Assembly (NCBI GenBank): GCA_934647235.1 | Contig: CAKUFG010000029.1 | Location: 1 to 29,405 of the forward strand | From: an uncultured Clostridia bacterium | GTDB lineage: Bacteria > Bacillota > Clostridia > Christensenellales > Aristaeellaceae | Length of the DNA stretch: 29,405 bases | Direction of reading: 5' to 3' | Shown here: positions 22,966 through 29,405 of the stretch, piece after piece | Numbering within the stretch: position 1 is the stretch's first letter | Layout: each line of letters starts with the position of its first letter | Made by a program: the position numbers and the translations under genes | The notes under the pieces: generated by a model | Told to the model about the DNA's origin: nothing | The model's input: the letters and a program-made list of their open reading frames with translations, nothing else | Database searches by the model: none

Positions 22966-24504
22966 TTACTTAAAGCTGTGCGAGGTCAGCTGGCCGCCGC
23001 CGCGCACATCCTCCCGGCTGCCATCCAGCGCGGGGTCCACATAGCAATCAAACCAGTGCGTCAACCGCGCCTGCATGGCCTGCCGCAGCGCCTGCAGGGC
23101 AGGCTCGTCAATGCGGTTGTCGCGCTCGCCCGGATCGTTCACCAGGTCGTACAGCTCGTCCGGCCCATCAGGATAGCGGTGCACCAGCTTCCACTCGCGG
23201 GTGCGGATCATGCGCACGGGGCCGTACTCATCGTATACCACCACCTCGTCGCGGAAGGAATCGCTTTCGCCCGTCAGCACGCGGGCAAAGGAGCGGCCGG
23301 GCAGATCCTTCCTGGGCTGATAGGGCACGCCGCACATTTCAAGCAGGGTGGGCATGAAATCATAGTGGCTCACCATGGTCTGGCTGACCACGCCCTGGGG
23401 GATGTGCCCCGGCCAGGCAAAGATGCCCGGCACCTTGACGCTGGTTTCATACATGTTCATGGGGTAGGTGCCATTGCCCTTGCCCACGATGCCGTGATGG
23501 CCCATGTTGCTGCCGTTATCGCTGGTGAACACAATCATCGTGCTGTCCAGCAGGCCGTCGGCCTCCAGCCGGTCGAGGATGCGGCCCAGGTTTGCATCCA
23601 TGGCCGTGACCGCCGCGTAATAGCCGCGCTGGCTCTCGCGGCAGTAAGGCAGCCAGGTTTCGCGGATGGGCGCGTAATTGGCATGGATAAAGCGGATGCC
23701 GGGATGCGGCTTCTTTTTCCAATCGGCAAAGGAGATATCGCAATCGGGCACCCAGGGGTGGATATCCTCAAAGGGGATGGAATCGAAGGGGCAGTCGCGA
23801 TACAGATCGTAATACTCCTTGGGATGGCATTCCTCCGCCCAGGGGGAGTGCGGCGCGGTAAAGTGCACGGCCAGGCAGAAGGGCTGCTCCTGATTGCGGA
23901 TATCCAGGAAGCGCAGGGCGTTATCGGCAATATAGTTGGTCACATAGCAGTTGCGCTTCATGGTCATTTCGCCGTTTTCCAGCACAACGGGAAACATATA
24001 GTTTTCGCCGCCGTTGGCCGTGGTGCGCCAATAGGTAAACCCGGCCTGGGGGGTAAAGCTATCGCCCATGTGCCACTTGCCGGACAGGCCGCACTCGTAG
24101 CCCGCATCGGCCAGATAATCGGTAAAGGCGTCCTTGCCGCGCAGATAGTGGATGGCGCGGTCGCCCTGGAAGGATACGCGCGGCCAGATGTACTCAAACG
24201 GGGGATTCTCCATGCGGAAACCATCGCGCAGATCCTGGGACAGCACGCTTTCATCCAGCAGCCCCTTGGCCAGCCAATCGTGCACGCCGTGCTGGGAGGG
24301 AATCTGCCCGGTATAGACGCTCATGCGCGCGGGCGAACAGACGGGCGACACGCAGAACAGGTTTTCCATGCGCATGCCCATGGCGGCCAGACGATCCAGA
24401 TTTGGGGTGTGGATTTCGCTGTTGCCTGCGCAGTGCATGGCCCAGGCGCCCATATCGTCGGTCATGATGAAAAGCAGGTTGGGGTGTTTTACAGCTTCTG
24501 GCAT
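22966..24504 (-). CDS. Type I sulfatase (CSPAR), predicted cytoplasmic
   Basis: Sulfate-ester hydrolase of 512 aa. MTDDMG at 14-19 supplies metal ligands Asp16/Asp17. The formylglycine motif CSPAR is at 56-60 (Cys56), preceded by a second Cys at 51. KWHMGD near 143-148 and SDNGSNMGHHGIVGKGNG in the second half carry the remaining metal and sulfate ligands. No signal peptide: core strand HPNLLFIMTDD begins at residue 7. It is clearly diverged from the sulfatase at 18.7-20.2 kb, so a different substrate or sulfate position is likely. The start has GGAGA 7 bases upstream. It lies downstream of the importer genes, but a terminator-like structure stands between; the kinase gene follows directly. 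Confidence 0.94.
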   Translation of the reverse strand: MPEAVKHPNLLFIMTDDMGAWAMHCAGNSEIHTPNLDRLAAMGMRMENLFCVSPVCSPARMSVYTGQIPSQHGVHDWLAKGLLDESVLSQDLRDGFRMENPPFEYIWPRVSFQGDRAIHYLRGKDAFTDYLADAGYECGLSGKWHMGDSFTPQAGFTYWRTTANGGENYMFPVVLENGEMTMKRNCYVTNYIADNALRFLDIRNQEQPFCLAVHFTAPHSPWAEECHPKEYYDLYRDCPFDSIPFEDIHPWVPDCDISFADWKKKPHPGIRFIHANYAPIRETWLPYCRESQRGYYAAVTAMDANLGRILDRLEADGLLDSTMIVFTSDNGSNMGHHGIVGKGNGTYPMNMYETSVKVPGIFAWPGHIPQGVVSQTMVSHYDFMPTLLEMCGVPYQPRKDLPGRSFARVLTGESDSFRDEVVVYDEYGPVRMIRTREWKLVHRYPDGPDELYDLVNDPGERDNRIDEPALQALRQAMQARLTHWFDCYVDPALDGSREDVRGGGQLTSHSFK

Positions 24505-24544
24505 GGTACAATCTCCGATCTTTTTTAATCACGCAAAGGTTTAA

Positions 24545-24608
24545 TTAAAGTAAAAGGGAAGCAAGAAGAGGAAAGAAGTCATGGCCTTCTTTCTGGTTCC
24601 CGCTTCCC
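24545..24608 (-). terminator. Terminator or attenuator between YtcP permease and sulfatase genes
   Basis: On the minus strand GCTTCCC/GGGAAGC-type outer arms (24602-24608 with 24556-24562) enclose a second perfect stem, GAAAGAAG with CTTCTTTC (24571-24578 and 24586-24593). The outer stem is followed by TTTTACTTTAA. It begins 7 bases after the permease stop codon. It should end or thin out the transporter mRNA before the sulfatase and kinase genes. Confidence 0.72.
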
Positions 24609-24614
24609 GATTGC

Positions 24615-25499
24615 TTACTCCTTGATGGAGCCCATCATTACGCCCTTCATGAAATACTTTTGCACGAAGGGATAGATGCACAGGATGGGCACGGTGCTGA
24701 TGATGATCATGGCGTACTTGACCAGCGTGTCCAGGTACAATACGTCCGAGGCGTCGTTGCCGGCGGCGTTGTTGGCGTTGTTGATGTTGATCAGCAGAAT
24801 CTCTCGCAGGAACAGCTGCAGCGGGTACTTGCTGCGATCCTGCAGATAGATCATCGCATCAAACCAGCCGTTCCACTGCGCCACGGCGTAGTAGAGCACC
24901 ATCACGGCGATGGTGGCCTTGGCGCAGGGCACGATGATGCGGAAGAGGATGGTAAAGTCCCCCGCACCGTCCAGGCGCGCGGATTCCTCCAGGCTTTGCG
25001 GGATGGCGCGGAAGGAAGTGCGCATCACGATCATGTTCCAGGTGCTGATCACGCCGGGCAGGATGACCGCCATACGGGTATTATACAGCCCAACGCCCTT
25101 GACGACAAGGAATTTGGGGATCATGCCGCCGGAAAAATACATGGTGAACACCACCAGCAGCGTAAACAGCTTTTTGAACATCAGCTTGGGCCGGGACAGC
25201 GTGTACGCGCCCAGGCAGGAAAAGAAGATGCTCATCGCCGTGCCCACCACCACATAGAAGATGGTGTTGGCATAGCCGATGCCCACGTTTGGGTTTTGCA
25301 GCATGGTGCGGTAGCCCTGCAGGCTGAAGCCCAGCGGCCGCCACAGCAGACCATTGTGCATGAACAGCCGCACAGGATCGGAAATGGAGCCGACCAGCAC
25401 GTACCACAGCGGGTACAGAAACACGACGGTCAGCACAAACAGCAGCGCGTAGTTGAGCACGTCAAAGAGACGGCTGCCAAAGGATTTGCTTTCTACCAT
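24615..25499 (-). CDS. Carbohydrate ABC transporter permease, YtcP/LplC type
   Basis: Membrane subunit of 294 aa with about six hydrophobic segments. The coupling-loop motif is degenerate: EESARLDGAG at 171-180 replaces the usual EAA...G, and the C-terminus QKYFMKGVMMGSIKE is family-typical. It closely parallels the permease at 128-1009 in length and block order (FTMYFSGG near 118-125 in both), so the two importers are paralogous. It starts 15 bp after the LplB gene with GGGGAGGG upstream. It serves the binding protein at 26.6-28.1 kb. The ATPase is absent from the locus. Confidence 0.92.
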   Translation of the reverse strand: MVESKSFGSRLFDVLNYALLFVLTVVFLYPLWYVLVGSISDPVRLFMHNGLLWRPLGFSLQGYRTMLQNPNVGIGYANTIFYVVVGTAMSIFFSCLGAYTLSRPKLMFKKLFTLLVVFTMYFSGGMIPKFLVVKGVGLYNTRMAVILPGVISTWNMIVMRTSFRAIPQSLEESARLDGAGDFTILFRIIVPCAKATIAVMVLYYAVAQWNGWFDAMIYLQDRSKYPLQLFLREILLININNANNAAGNDASDVLYLDTLVKYAMIIISTVPILCIYPFVQKYFMKGVMMGSIKE

Positions 25500-25514
25500 A
25501 TCAGCGCCCTCCCC

Positions 25515-26471
25515 TTACCAAAGGCTTTCCTTGACAACGTGCTTGGAGAAATAGTTGGCCGAGCACAGGATGATCACATTGACCAGCGAGTTGAACAGAT
25601 CCACCGCCGCGCCAAAGCTGTAATCGTTATTCTTCAGGCCCCGGCGATACACATAGGAGGATACGATATCGGATACCTCCCAGGTCATCTCGTTGTAGAG
25701 CAGGATGGTCTTCTGATGGCCCTCGCCCATGATGTGGCCCATGCGCATGATCAGCTGCACGGCGATGATGGGCACCAGTGCGGGCAGGGTGACGCTGAGC
25801 ATCTGGCGGAAGCGCCCCGCGCCGTCGATGGCCGCGGCCTCATACAGGCTCATATCCACCGAGGACAGCGTGGCCAGGTACAGAATGCTGCTCCAGCCCA
25901 TCTGCTTCCAGATGCCGCTGGCAATATAGATGGTGCGGTAATAGCGCGGCTCGGCCAGGAAATTCAGGTGCGGCTTGCCCGCCAGATCACGGAACACATT
26001 GAACAGGCCCGTGGAGGCGGCGAAATCGCTGATCATGCCGCACATGACCACCAGGGAGATAAAGTGGGGCATGTAACTGACCGTCTGCACCACGCGCTTG
26101 TAGGGGGTGCAGCGCACCTCGTTGATCAGCAGGGCAAAGATGATGGGCATGGGAAAGCCGATCAGAATCTGCAGCAGGCTGATCACCAGGGTGTTGCGGA
26201 TGGTGCGCCAGGCATAGGGGCCGGTGAGGAACTCCTGAAAATGCTCCAGCCCCACAAACTTGGACTTGGCGATGCCCTTGAAGGGCTTGTAATTCTGGAA
26301 GGCGATTACCAGCCCGCCCATGGGCGCGTAGTGGAAAATCAGGTAAAAGGCCAGCACCGGCAGCCACATCAGATACACCATCCTGTTCTGCCGGAAATCC
26401 AGCGCCAGGCGCTGGAAGAAAGTCTTTTTGTGGTAGGTTACCGGCGGGCGGTCGTTGACAATCTGCGACAT
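25515..26471 (-). CDS. Carbohydrate ABC transporter permease, LplB/YteP type
   Basis: Membrane subunit of 318 aa, the partner of the YtcP permease. After a basic cytoplasmic N-terminus it has MVYLMWLPVLAFYLIFHYAP as its first membrane segment and the typical GGLVIAFQNYKPFKGI block, and a canonical coupling loop YEAAAIDGAGRFRQ near residues 205-218. It ends YFSKHVVKESLW. The ATG at 26471 is taken from family length, with GCGGGGA about 6 bases upstream; a longer in-frame extension back to 26573 is Gly/Arg/Ser-rich, runs through intergenic hairpins and is rejected. A 110-bp gap with two hairpins separates it from the binding-protein gene. Confidence 0.9.
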   Translation of the reverse strand: MSQIVNDRPPVTYHKKTFFQRLALDFRQNRMVYLMWLPVLAFYLIFHYAPMGGLVIAFQNYKPFKGIAKSKFVGLEHFQEFLTGPYAWRTIRNTLVISLLQILIGFPMPIIFALLINEVRCTPYKRVVQTVSYMPHFISLVVMCGMISDFAASTGLFNVFRDLAGKPHLNFLAEPRYYRTIYIASGIWKQMGWSSILYLATLSSVDMSLYEAAAIDGAGRFRQMLSVTLPALVPIIAVQLIMRMGHIMGEGHQKTILLYNEMTWEVSDIVSSYVYRRGLKNNDYSFGAAVDLFNSLVNVIILCSANYFSKHVVKESLW

Positions 26472-26498
26472 GCGTAATCCCCGCCCTGGGTATAGAAT

Positions 26499-26568
26499 GC
26501 GGGAAGCGCCGTGGGGCGCTCCCCGCGATGAGCAGCCGCCGGGGGAAAAATTGCCTTCCCCCAGGCGG
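26499..26568 (-). promoter_or_regulatory. Two hairpins between the binding-protein and permease genes
   Basis: Stem 1 pairs GCGGGAAGCGCC (26499-26510) with GGCGCTCCCCGC (26515-26526), one mismatch, 4-base loop. Stem 2 pairs CCGCCGGGGGAA (26536-26547) with TTCCCCC-A-GGCGG (26556-26568), one bulge. No T tract follows either on the minus strand. Such GC-rich stems after binding-protein genes usually protect the upstream mRNA or limit read-through, giving more binding protein than permease. Confidence 0.6.
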
Positions 26569-26581
26569 TTCAATTTTTGCG

Positions 26582-28138
26582 TCAGCGGCTCAGATAGCGG
26601 TCATAAGCGCCCTGGGTGATTTCCACCGCGCGGCTCAGCTTATAGGCGGCCAGCTGCTGCAGATAGGCGTCCCAACCGGTTTCCAGATCGGCCTCGCCGC
26701 GGATGAACTTGAGCGACATTTCGCTCACGTAGGTATCCACGTTGCTCATGATCTTCAGGCGCTCGTTGTTTTCATCGGTGGTCAGGGTCACGCTGGTGGG
26801 CATCAGCCAGGCGTTGTCCCAGTTCTCGCGGTCGGCGTACTGCAGGCGCAGGGCCACGGCGGTCTCATCGCGCAGCAGGTTGGGGCTGCACTGGGTATCG
26901 GGGATGCGCTTGCAGGGCCAGTAGGTCATGCGGCACACATTGTGCATGATGGAGGTTTCGTACAGCTCGTTGTGGATGACCCAATCGGTGAACTGGAAGC
27001 CGCCCTGATCGTCCGTGGCCACCCAGGACAGACCCTCGGGGCCGCGATTGGCAAACACGGAGCCTTCGTCGGTGTAGGTGTAGTTGAGGAACTGGCACAC
27101 GATGGGCAGCAGCTTCTCATCGCAGGCGGTGGTGACCACGGTGCAGTAGCCGGTGTTCACGTTCACGCCCAGGTTGTACACATGGATCTTGGCGTCCTCG
27201 CTGTAGGACTGGAAGGGGGTCTTGGCGATGGGGGTGCCGGAAGCCTTGGAATCGGAATAGGCGTTGCCGATGGGCACAACCAGGCAGCCCACGGTGCCGG
27301 CGGAGTAGAGCTTGCGGATCTGGGCGTTGCCGATGGTGCCAAAGTCCACGCCCATATAGCCCTTTTCATACCAGCTGTGCATGCGGGCCAGGAAATCATG
27401 CCACTCCTGGCTGTCGGCATAGTACTTGACGGCGCCGTCTTCCTGATAGAAGCCCTGATACACGTTGTAGCCCGCGCCCAGGGTGGTGAAGGTCTTGTCC
27501 TTGCTGGTCAGGAAGGGGGTTACGCCGGGCTTGTTGTCCAGGATCTTCTGCAGGTACTCTTCCAGCTTGTCAAAGGTAGTGATTTCGGCGGGATCGATGC
27601 CGAATTCCTCGCACCAGTCGGGGCGCACCACCAGGCAGTCCGCCAGGGAGTCGTACTCGTCCTCGTAGTAGTAGAAGCCCAGCACCTGATTGTCCTCATT
27701 GTAGAACTGGCGGCGCACGTTATCATTTACATTGATCAGCTTGTAGTAGTCGGGGGCGTTCTCCTCCAGATAGGGGGTCAGGTCGTAGATCAGGCCGTCG
27801 TCATAGGCAGCTACCGCGCCGCCATTGTAGAACTTTTCCAGGTCCACAATGATATCGGGCAGCTCGCTGCCGGCCAGCATCATGCCGAAGCCTTCGCCCG
27901 CCGCGCCGTAGGTGGGGTGCATCATTTCGATTTCGATGCCCGTCACCTCGGAGAAGCGCTGGTACACGGGGTTCTCCATATAATTGGTGAACACCTGGGA
28001 CGCGCCCGCGTTCATCTCCATCCACACCTTCAGCTTTACGGGCTTGTCGGTCTTGATGGGATAGGTTACATCGGCCAGCGCCGCCCCGGCGGACAGCAGC
28101 AGGCACAGCGCCATCAGCAATGCAATCAGCTTTTTCAC
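26582..28138 (-). CDS. Extracellular sugar-binding protein of the sulfatase-linked ABC importer
   Basis: Secreted binding protein of 518 aa. Residues 1-22 (MKKLIALLMALCLLLSAGAALA, followed by Asp) are a signal peptide with an AxA cleavage site; the early Cys12 has Leu before it and is not a lipobox, so lipid anchoring is not expected. The mature N-terminus DVTYPIKTDKPVKLKVWME is typical of the LplA group. It lacks the Asp-rich calcium-type loop seen in the binding protein at 1077-2729 and shows only general similarity to it, so the ligands probably differ. The start is a GTG with AAGGAGG 8 bases upstream. It is the first gene of the unit, behind a good promoter. By context the ligand may be a sulfated sugar or short oligosaccharide. 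Confidence 0.9.
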   Translation of the reverse strand: MKKLIALLMALCLLLSAGAALADVTYPIKTDKPVKLKVWMEMNAGASQVFTNYMENPVYQRFSEVTGIEIEMMHPTYGAAGEGFGMMLAGSELPDIIVDLEKFYNGGAVAAYDDGLIYDLTPYLEENAPDYYKLINVNDNVRRQFYNEDNQVLGFYYYEDEYDSLADCLVVRPDWCEEFGIDPAEITTFDKLEEYLQKILDNKPGVTPFLTSKDKTFTTLGAGYNVYQGFYQEDGAVKYYADSQEWHDFLARMHSWYEKGYMGVDFGTIGNAQIRKLYSAGTVGCLVVPIGNAYSDSKASGTPIAKTPFQSYSEDAKIHVYNLGVNVNTGYCTVVTTACDEKLLPIVCQFLNYTYTDEGSVFANRGPEGLSWVATDDQGGFQFTDWVIHNELYETSIMHNVCRMTYWPCKRIPDTQCSPNLLRDETAVALRLQYADRENWDNAWLMPTSVTLTTDENNERLKIMSNVDTYVSEMSLKFIRGEADLETGWDAYLQQLAAYKLSRAVEITQGAYDRYLSR

Positions 28139-28215
28139 GTTGGTTTCCTCCTTGAAATCTTTAGTCGTACACTCACGGAATTACACAATGTGATATGTAC
28201 AAAATGGATGATTTG

Positions 28216-28245
28216 ATTATAGCACACGCCATCCAGGCATTTCAA
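28216..28245 (-). promoter_or_regulatory. Promoter of the binding-protein/permease operon
   Basis: On the minus strand TTGAAA (28245-28240), 18 bp, perfect TATAAT (28221-28216). The untranslated leader would be about 70 bases. Confidence 0.7.
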
Positions 28246-28275
28246 CTGGTATACAGAATCGAACGAGTGATTGCC

Positions 28276-28290
28276 ATTTGACCGTCAAAT
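28276..28290. promoter_or_regulatory. Palindrome upstream of the importer promoter, candidate activator site
   Basis: ATTTGAC-C-GTCAAAT is a perfect 7-bp palindrome around one base, centred about 38 bases upstream of the -35 box (roughly -74). That position suits an activator better than a repressor. It does not match the repeats found beside the DeoR gene. Confidence 0.45.
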
Positions 28291-28372
28291 CATTCATTTT
28301 CGTTCAAATTACGCCAAAACCAATCATGAAAGCCGCTTGCTTCATTTTAATTAGGCAAATATCGAATCAAAT

Positions 28373-28415
28373 GGAAAATTTAAGCCCCCGGCCGCTTCAT
28401 CAGCAGCCAGGGGCT
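28373..28415 (-). terminator. Intrinsic terminator after ksgA
   Basis: On the minus strand AGCCCCTGGC (28415-28406) pairs with GCCGGGGGCT (28392-28383), one mismatch, followed by TAAATTTT. It starts 4 bases after the ksgA stop codon. Confidence 0.75.
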
Positions 28416-28419
28416 GGTT

Positions 28420-29262
28420 TTATTCCTGCTCGGCATTGGCCAGGTCGGCAAATTGCTGAAGGCTCAGCGCTTCGCCGCGGATGTTTTCAGGAAGGCCTGC
28501 GCGGGCAATCCAGGCAAGGGCCTCCTCGCGCGTCAGGCGGAAGGCGGAAGTCAGGTTGTTGCACAGCGTCTTGCGGCGCAGGGCAAAGGCGGCGTTGACA
28601 ATACGGAAAAAACGTGCCTCGTCCCCCACCTGCACGGCGGACTGATCGCGCCAGGACATGCACACAAAGGCGGAGTCCACCTTGGGCGGCGGCGTAAAGC
28701 AGGCCGCCTCCACAATGCGCGCCACGCGCGGCTGGGTATAATACTGCGCGCGGATGGCCAGCGGGCCGTACTCCGGCGTGGAGGGCGCAGCCAGCAGGCG
28801 CTGGGCAGCCTCCTTCTGAATCATCACGTTAATCGAGCGCAGCGGCAGGCGGCCCGAGAGCAGCAGGTTCAGCAGCTCCGTCGTCAGGTAATACGGGATG
28901 TTGGCCACCACATGATAGGCGTCGTACTCCGCCATGATTTCAGGCAGATTGACGCGCAGGATATCCCCCTGCACCAGGGAGAAATTATCGTACTTTTCCA
29001 TCGCCACGCGCAGGATGGGCAAAAGATCGCGGTCGATCTCCACCGAGGTCACATGCCTGCACCGCGCAGCCAGGATGCGCGTCATATCCCCCGCGCCGGG
29101 GCCGACCTCCAGGATCGCATCCTGCGCGCCCACGCCGGTTTCATCCACCAGCGATTCCAGCAGCGCCGCGTCGGTCAGAAAATTCTGCCCCAGGCTGTGC
29201 TTGTGCTGAAACTCACCGGGCTTGCCGCGATGGGGCGCGCGCTTGCCATATTGCTGCTTCAC
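28420..29262 (-). CDS. ksgA: 16S rRNA (adenine1518/1519-N6)-dimethyltransferase KsgA/RsmA
   Basis: Dimethylates two adjacent adenines in the 3' end hairpin of 16S rRNA during small-subunit assembly, using S-adenosylmethionine. The predicted 280-aa protein has HSLGQNFLTD near the start, SAM loop EVGPGAGDMT, the acidic VEIDRDL, the catalytic NIPYY (the usual NLPYY/NIPYY motif) and FTPPPKVDSA, in correct order. The start is set at a GTG (29262) that overlaps the previous gene's stop as GTGA, with GGAGGG 6 bases upstream; an extension upstream lies within the previous gene. Loss of this family classically gives kasugamycin resistance. It probably shares an operon with the partial gene upstream. 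Confidence 0.96.
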   Translation of the reverse strand: MKQQYGKRAPHRGKPGEFQHKHSLGQNFLTDAALLESLVDETGVGAQDAILEVGPGAGDMTRILAARCRHVTSVEIDRDLLPILRVAMEKYDNFSLVQGDILRVNLPEIMAEYDAYHVVANIPYYLTTELLNLLLSGRLPLRSINVMIQKEAAQRLLAAPSTPEYGPLAIRAQYYTQPRVARIVEAACFTPPPKVDSAFVCMSWRDQSAVQVGDEARFFRIVNAAFALRRKTLCNNLTSAFRLTREEALAWIARAGLPENIRGEALSLQQFADLANAEQE

Positions 29263-29405
29263 GCCTTGCCCTCCAGCGCGCGGCACGCGCGCACAACCGC
29301 CGCAGGATCCTCCGCCCGCAGCAGCGCAAGCACACCGTCGCGCCCCAGTTCGCCGAAACGCGTCAGGTCGATCATGCCGTCCTCCGCCATGGAGTCGATC
29401 TTGAA
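29259..29405 (-). CDS. C-terminal end of an unidentified protein (cut by window edge)
   Basis: An open frame enters from beyond the window and ends at a TGA overlapping the ksgA GTG by 4 bases. The visible 48 residues run FKIDSMAEDGMIDLTRFGELGRD, then an Ala/Leu-rich helix ending RACRALEGKA. I do not recognise the family. In many Clostridia tatD and rnmV precede ksgA, but this tail matches neither well enough to call. The tight overlap and the ksgA ribosome site inside it show it is a real, co-translated gene. Confidence 0.65.
   Translation of the reverse strand, partial: FKIDSMAEDGMIDLTRFGELGRDGVLALLRAEDPAAVVRACRALEGKA

Noticed and set aside
26472..26573. N-terminal extension of the LplB permease
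   Set aside because: The extra 34 residues are Gly/Arg/Ser-rich, unlike the family, and lie in hairpins of the intergenic gap; ATG at 26471 fits better.
18808..28216. Very long open frames antisense to the sulfatases and importer genes (506, 516, 605 and 562 codons)
   Set aside because: They mirror real genes in the opposite strand, have His/Gln/Ala/Gly-rich low-complexity products without recognisable motifs or ribosome sites. They are an effect of GC-rich third codon positions.
29259..29405. Assigning the cut gene as rnmV or tatD from usual order before ksgA
   Set aside because: The visible 48 C-terminal residues show no motif of either family, so position alone is not enough.

Overview
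The window looks like part of a chromosome from an anaerobic, gut-type Bacillota (Clostridia). The signs are strong AGGAGG-type ribosome sites, frequent GTG and TTG starts, LplB/YtcP-type sugar importers without their own ATPase, a UPF0237/UPF0210 pair, an encoded tRNA CCA end, and GC-rich codons in most genes. A Christensenellales- or Oscillospirales-like uncultured lineage is a guess from gene style, not a proof. Several promoters with 17-18 bp spacing and several intrinsic terminators can be read directly.

Layout. (1) 1-2.8 kb, plus strand: the end of a sugar import locus (YtcP-type permease, then a secreted binding protein), visibly AT-richer than the rest. (2) 2.9-4.84 kb, minus strand: a sugar-phosphate isomerase/epimerase-type TIM barrel and a Gfo/Idh/MocA oxidoreductase, a small sugar or inositol catabolic unit. 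(3) 5.0-8.9 kb, plus strand: tandem paralogous serine esterases, a secreted protein with five peptidoglycan-binding repeats, and a second TIM-barrel isomerase. (4) 8.9-11.4 kb: a small unknown protein, the ACT-domain UPF0237 gene followed by UPF0210, tRNA-Leu(UAA) and a 65-residue unknown protein. (5) 11.5-18.5 kb, minus strand: sbcD-sbcC (DNA end nuclease) followed by a two-gene ABC exporter. (6) 18.7-21.2 kb: a sulfatase divergent from a DeoR-family regulator, with repeated candidate operators between them. (7) 21.2-22.0 kb: no credible gene, but a MITE-like inverted-repeat element followed by an unusually dense run of small hairpins. (8) 22.0-28.3 kb, minus strand: binding protein, LplB permease, YtcP permease, sulfatase, BadF/NAGK-type kinase, with a terminator-like structure between the transporter genes and the sulfatase. 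(9) 28.4 kb to the end: ksgA and the 3' end of an unidentified gene.

The main biological idea is in regions 6-8. Two sulfatases that carry the formylglycine motif but have no signal peptide sit with a sugar importer, an amino-sugar-kinase-like ASKHA protein and a DeoR-type sugar-phosphate-responsive regulator. This suggests import of a sulfated sugar or short oligosaccharide, desulfation in the cytoplasm, then phosphorylation. The substrate is not determined by the sequence. Everything here was read by eye. No database search, folding program or alignment was run, so family names rest on motifs and operators and hairpins are candidates.
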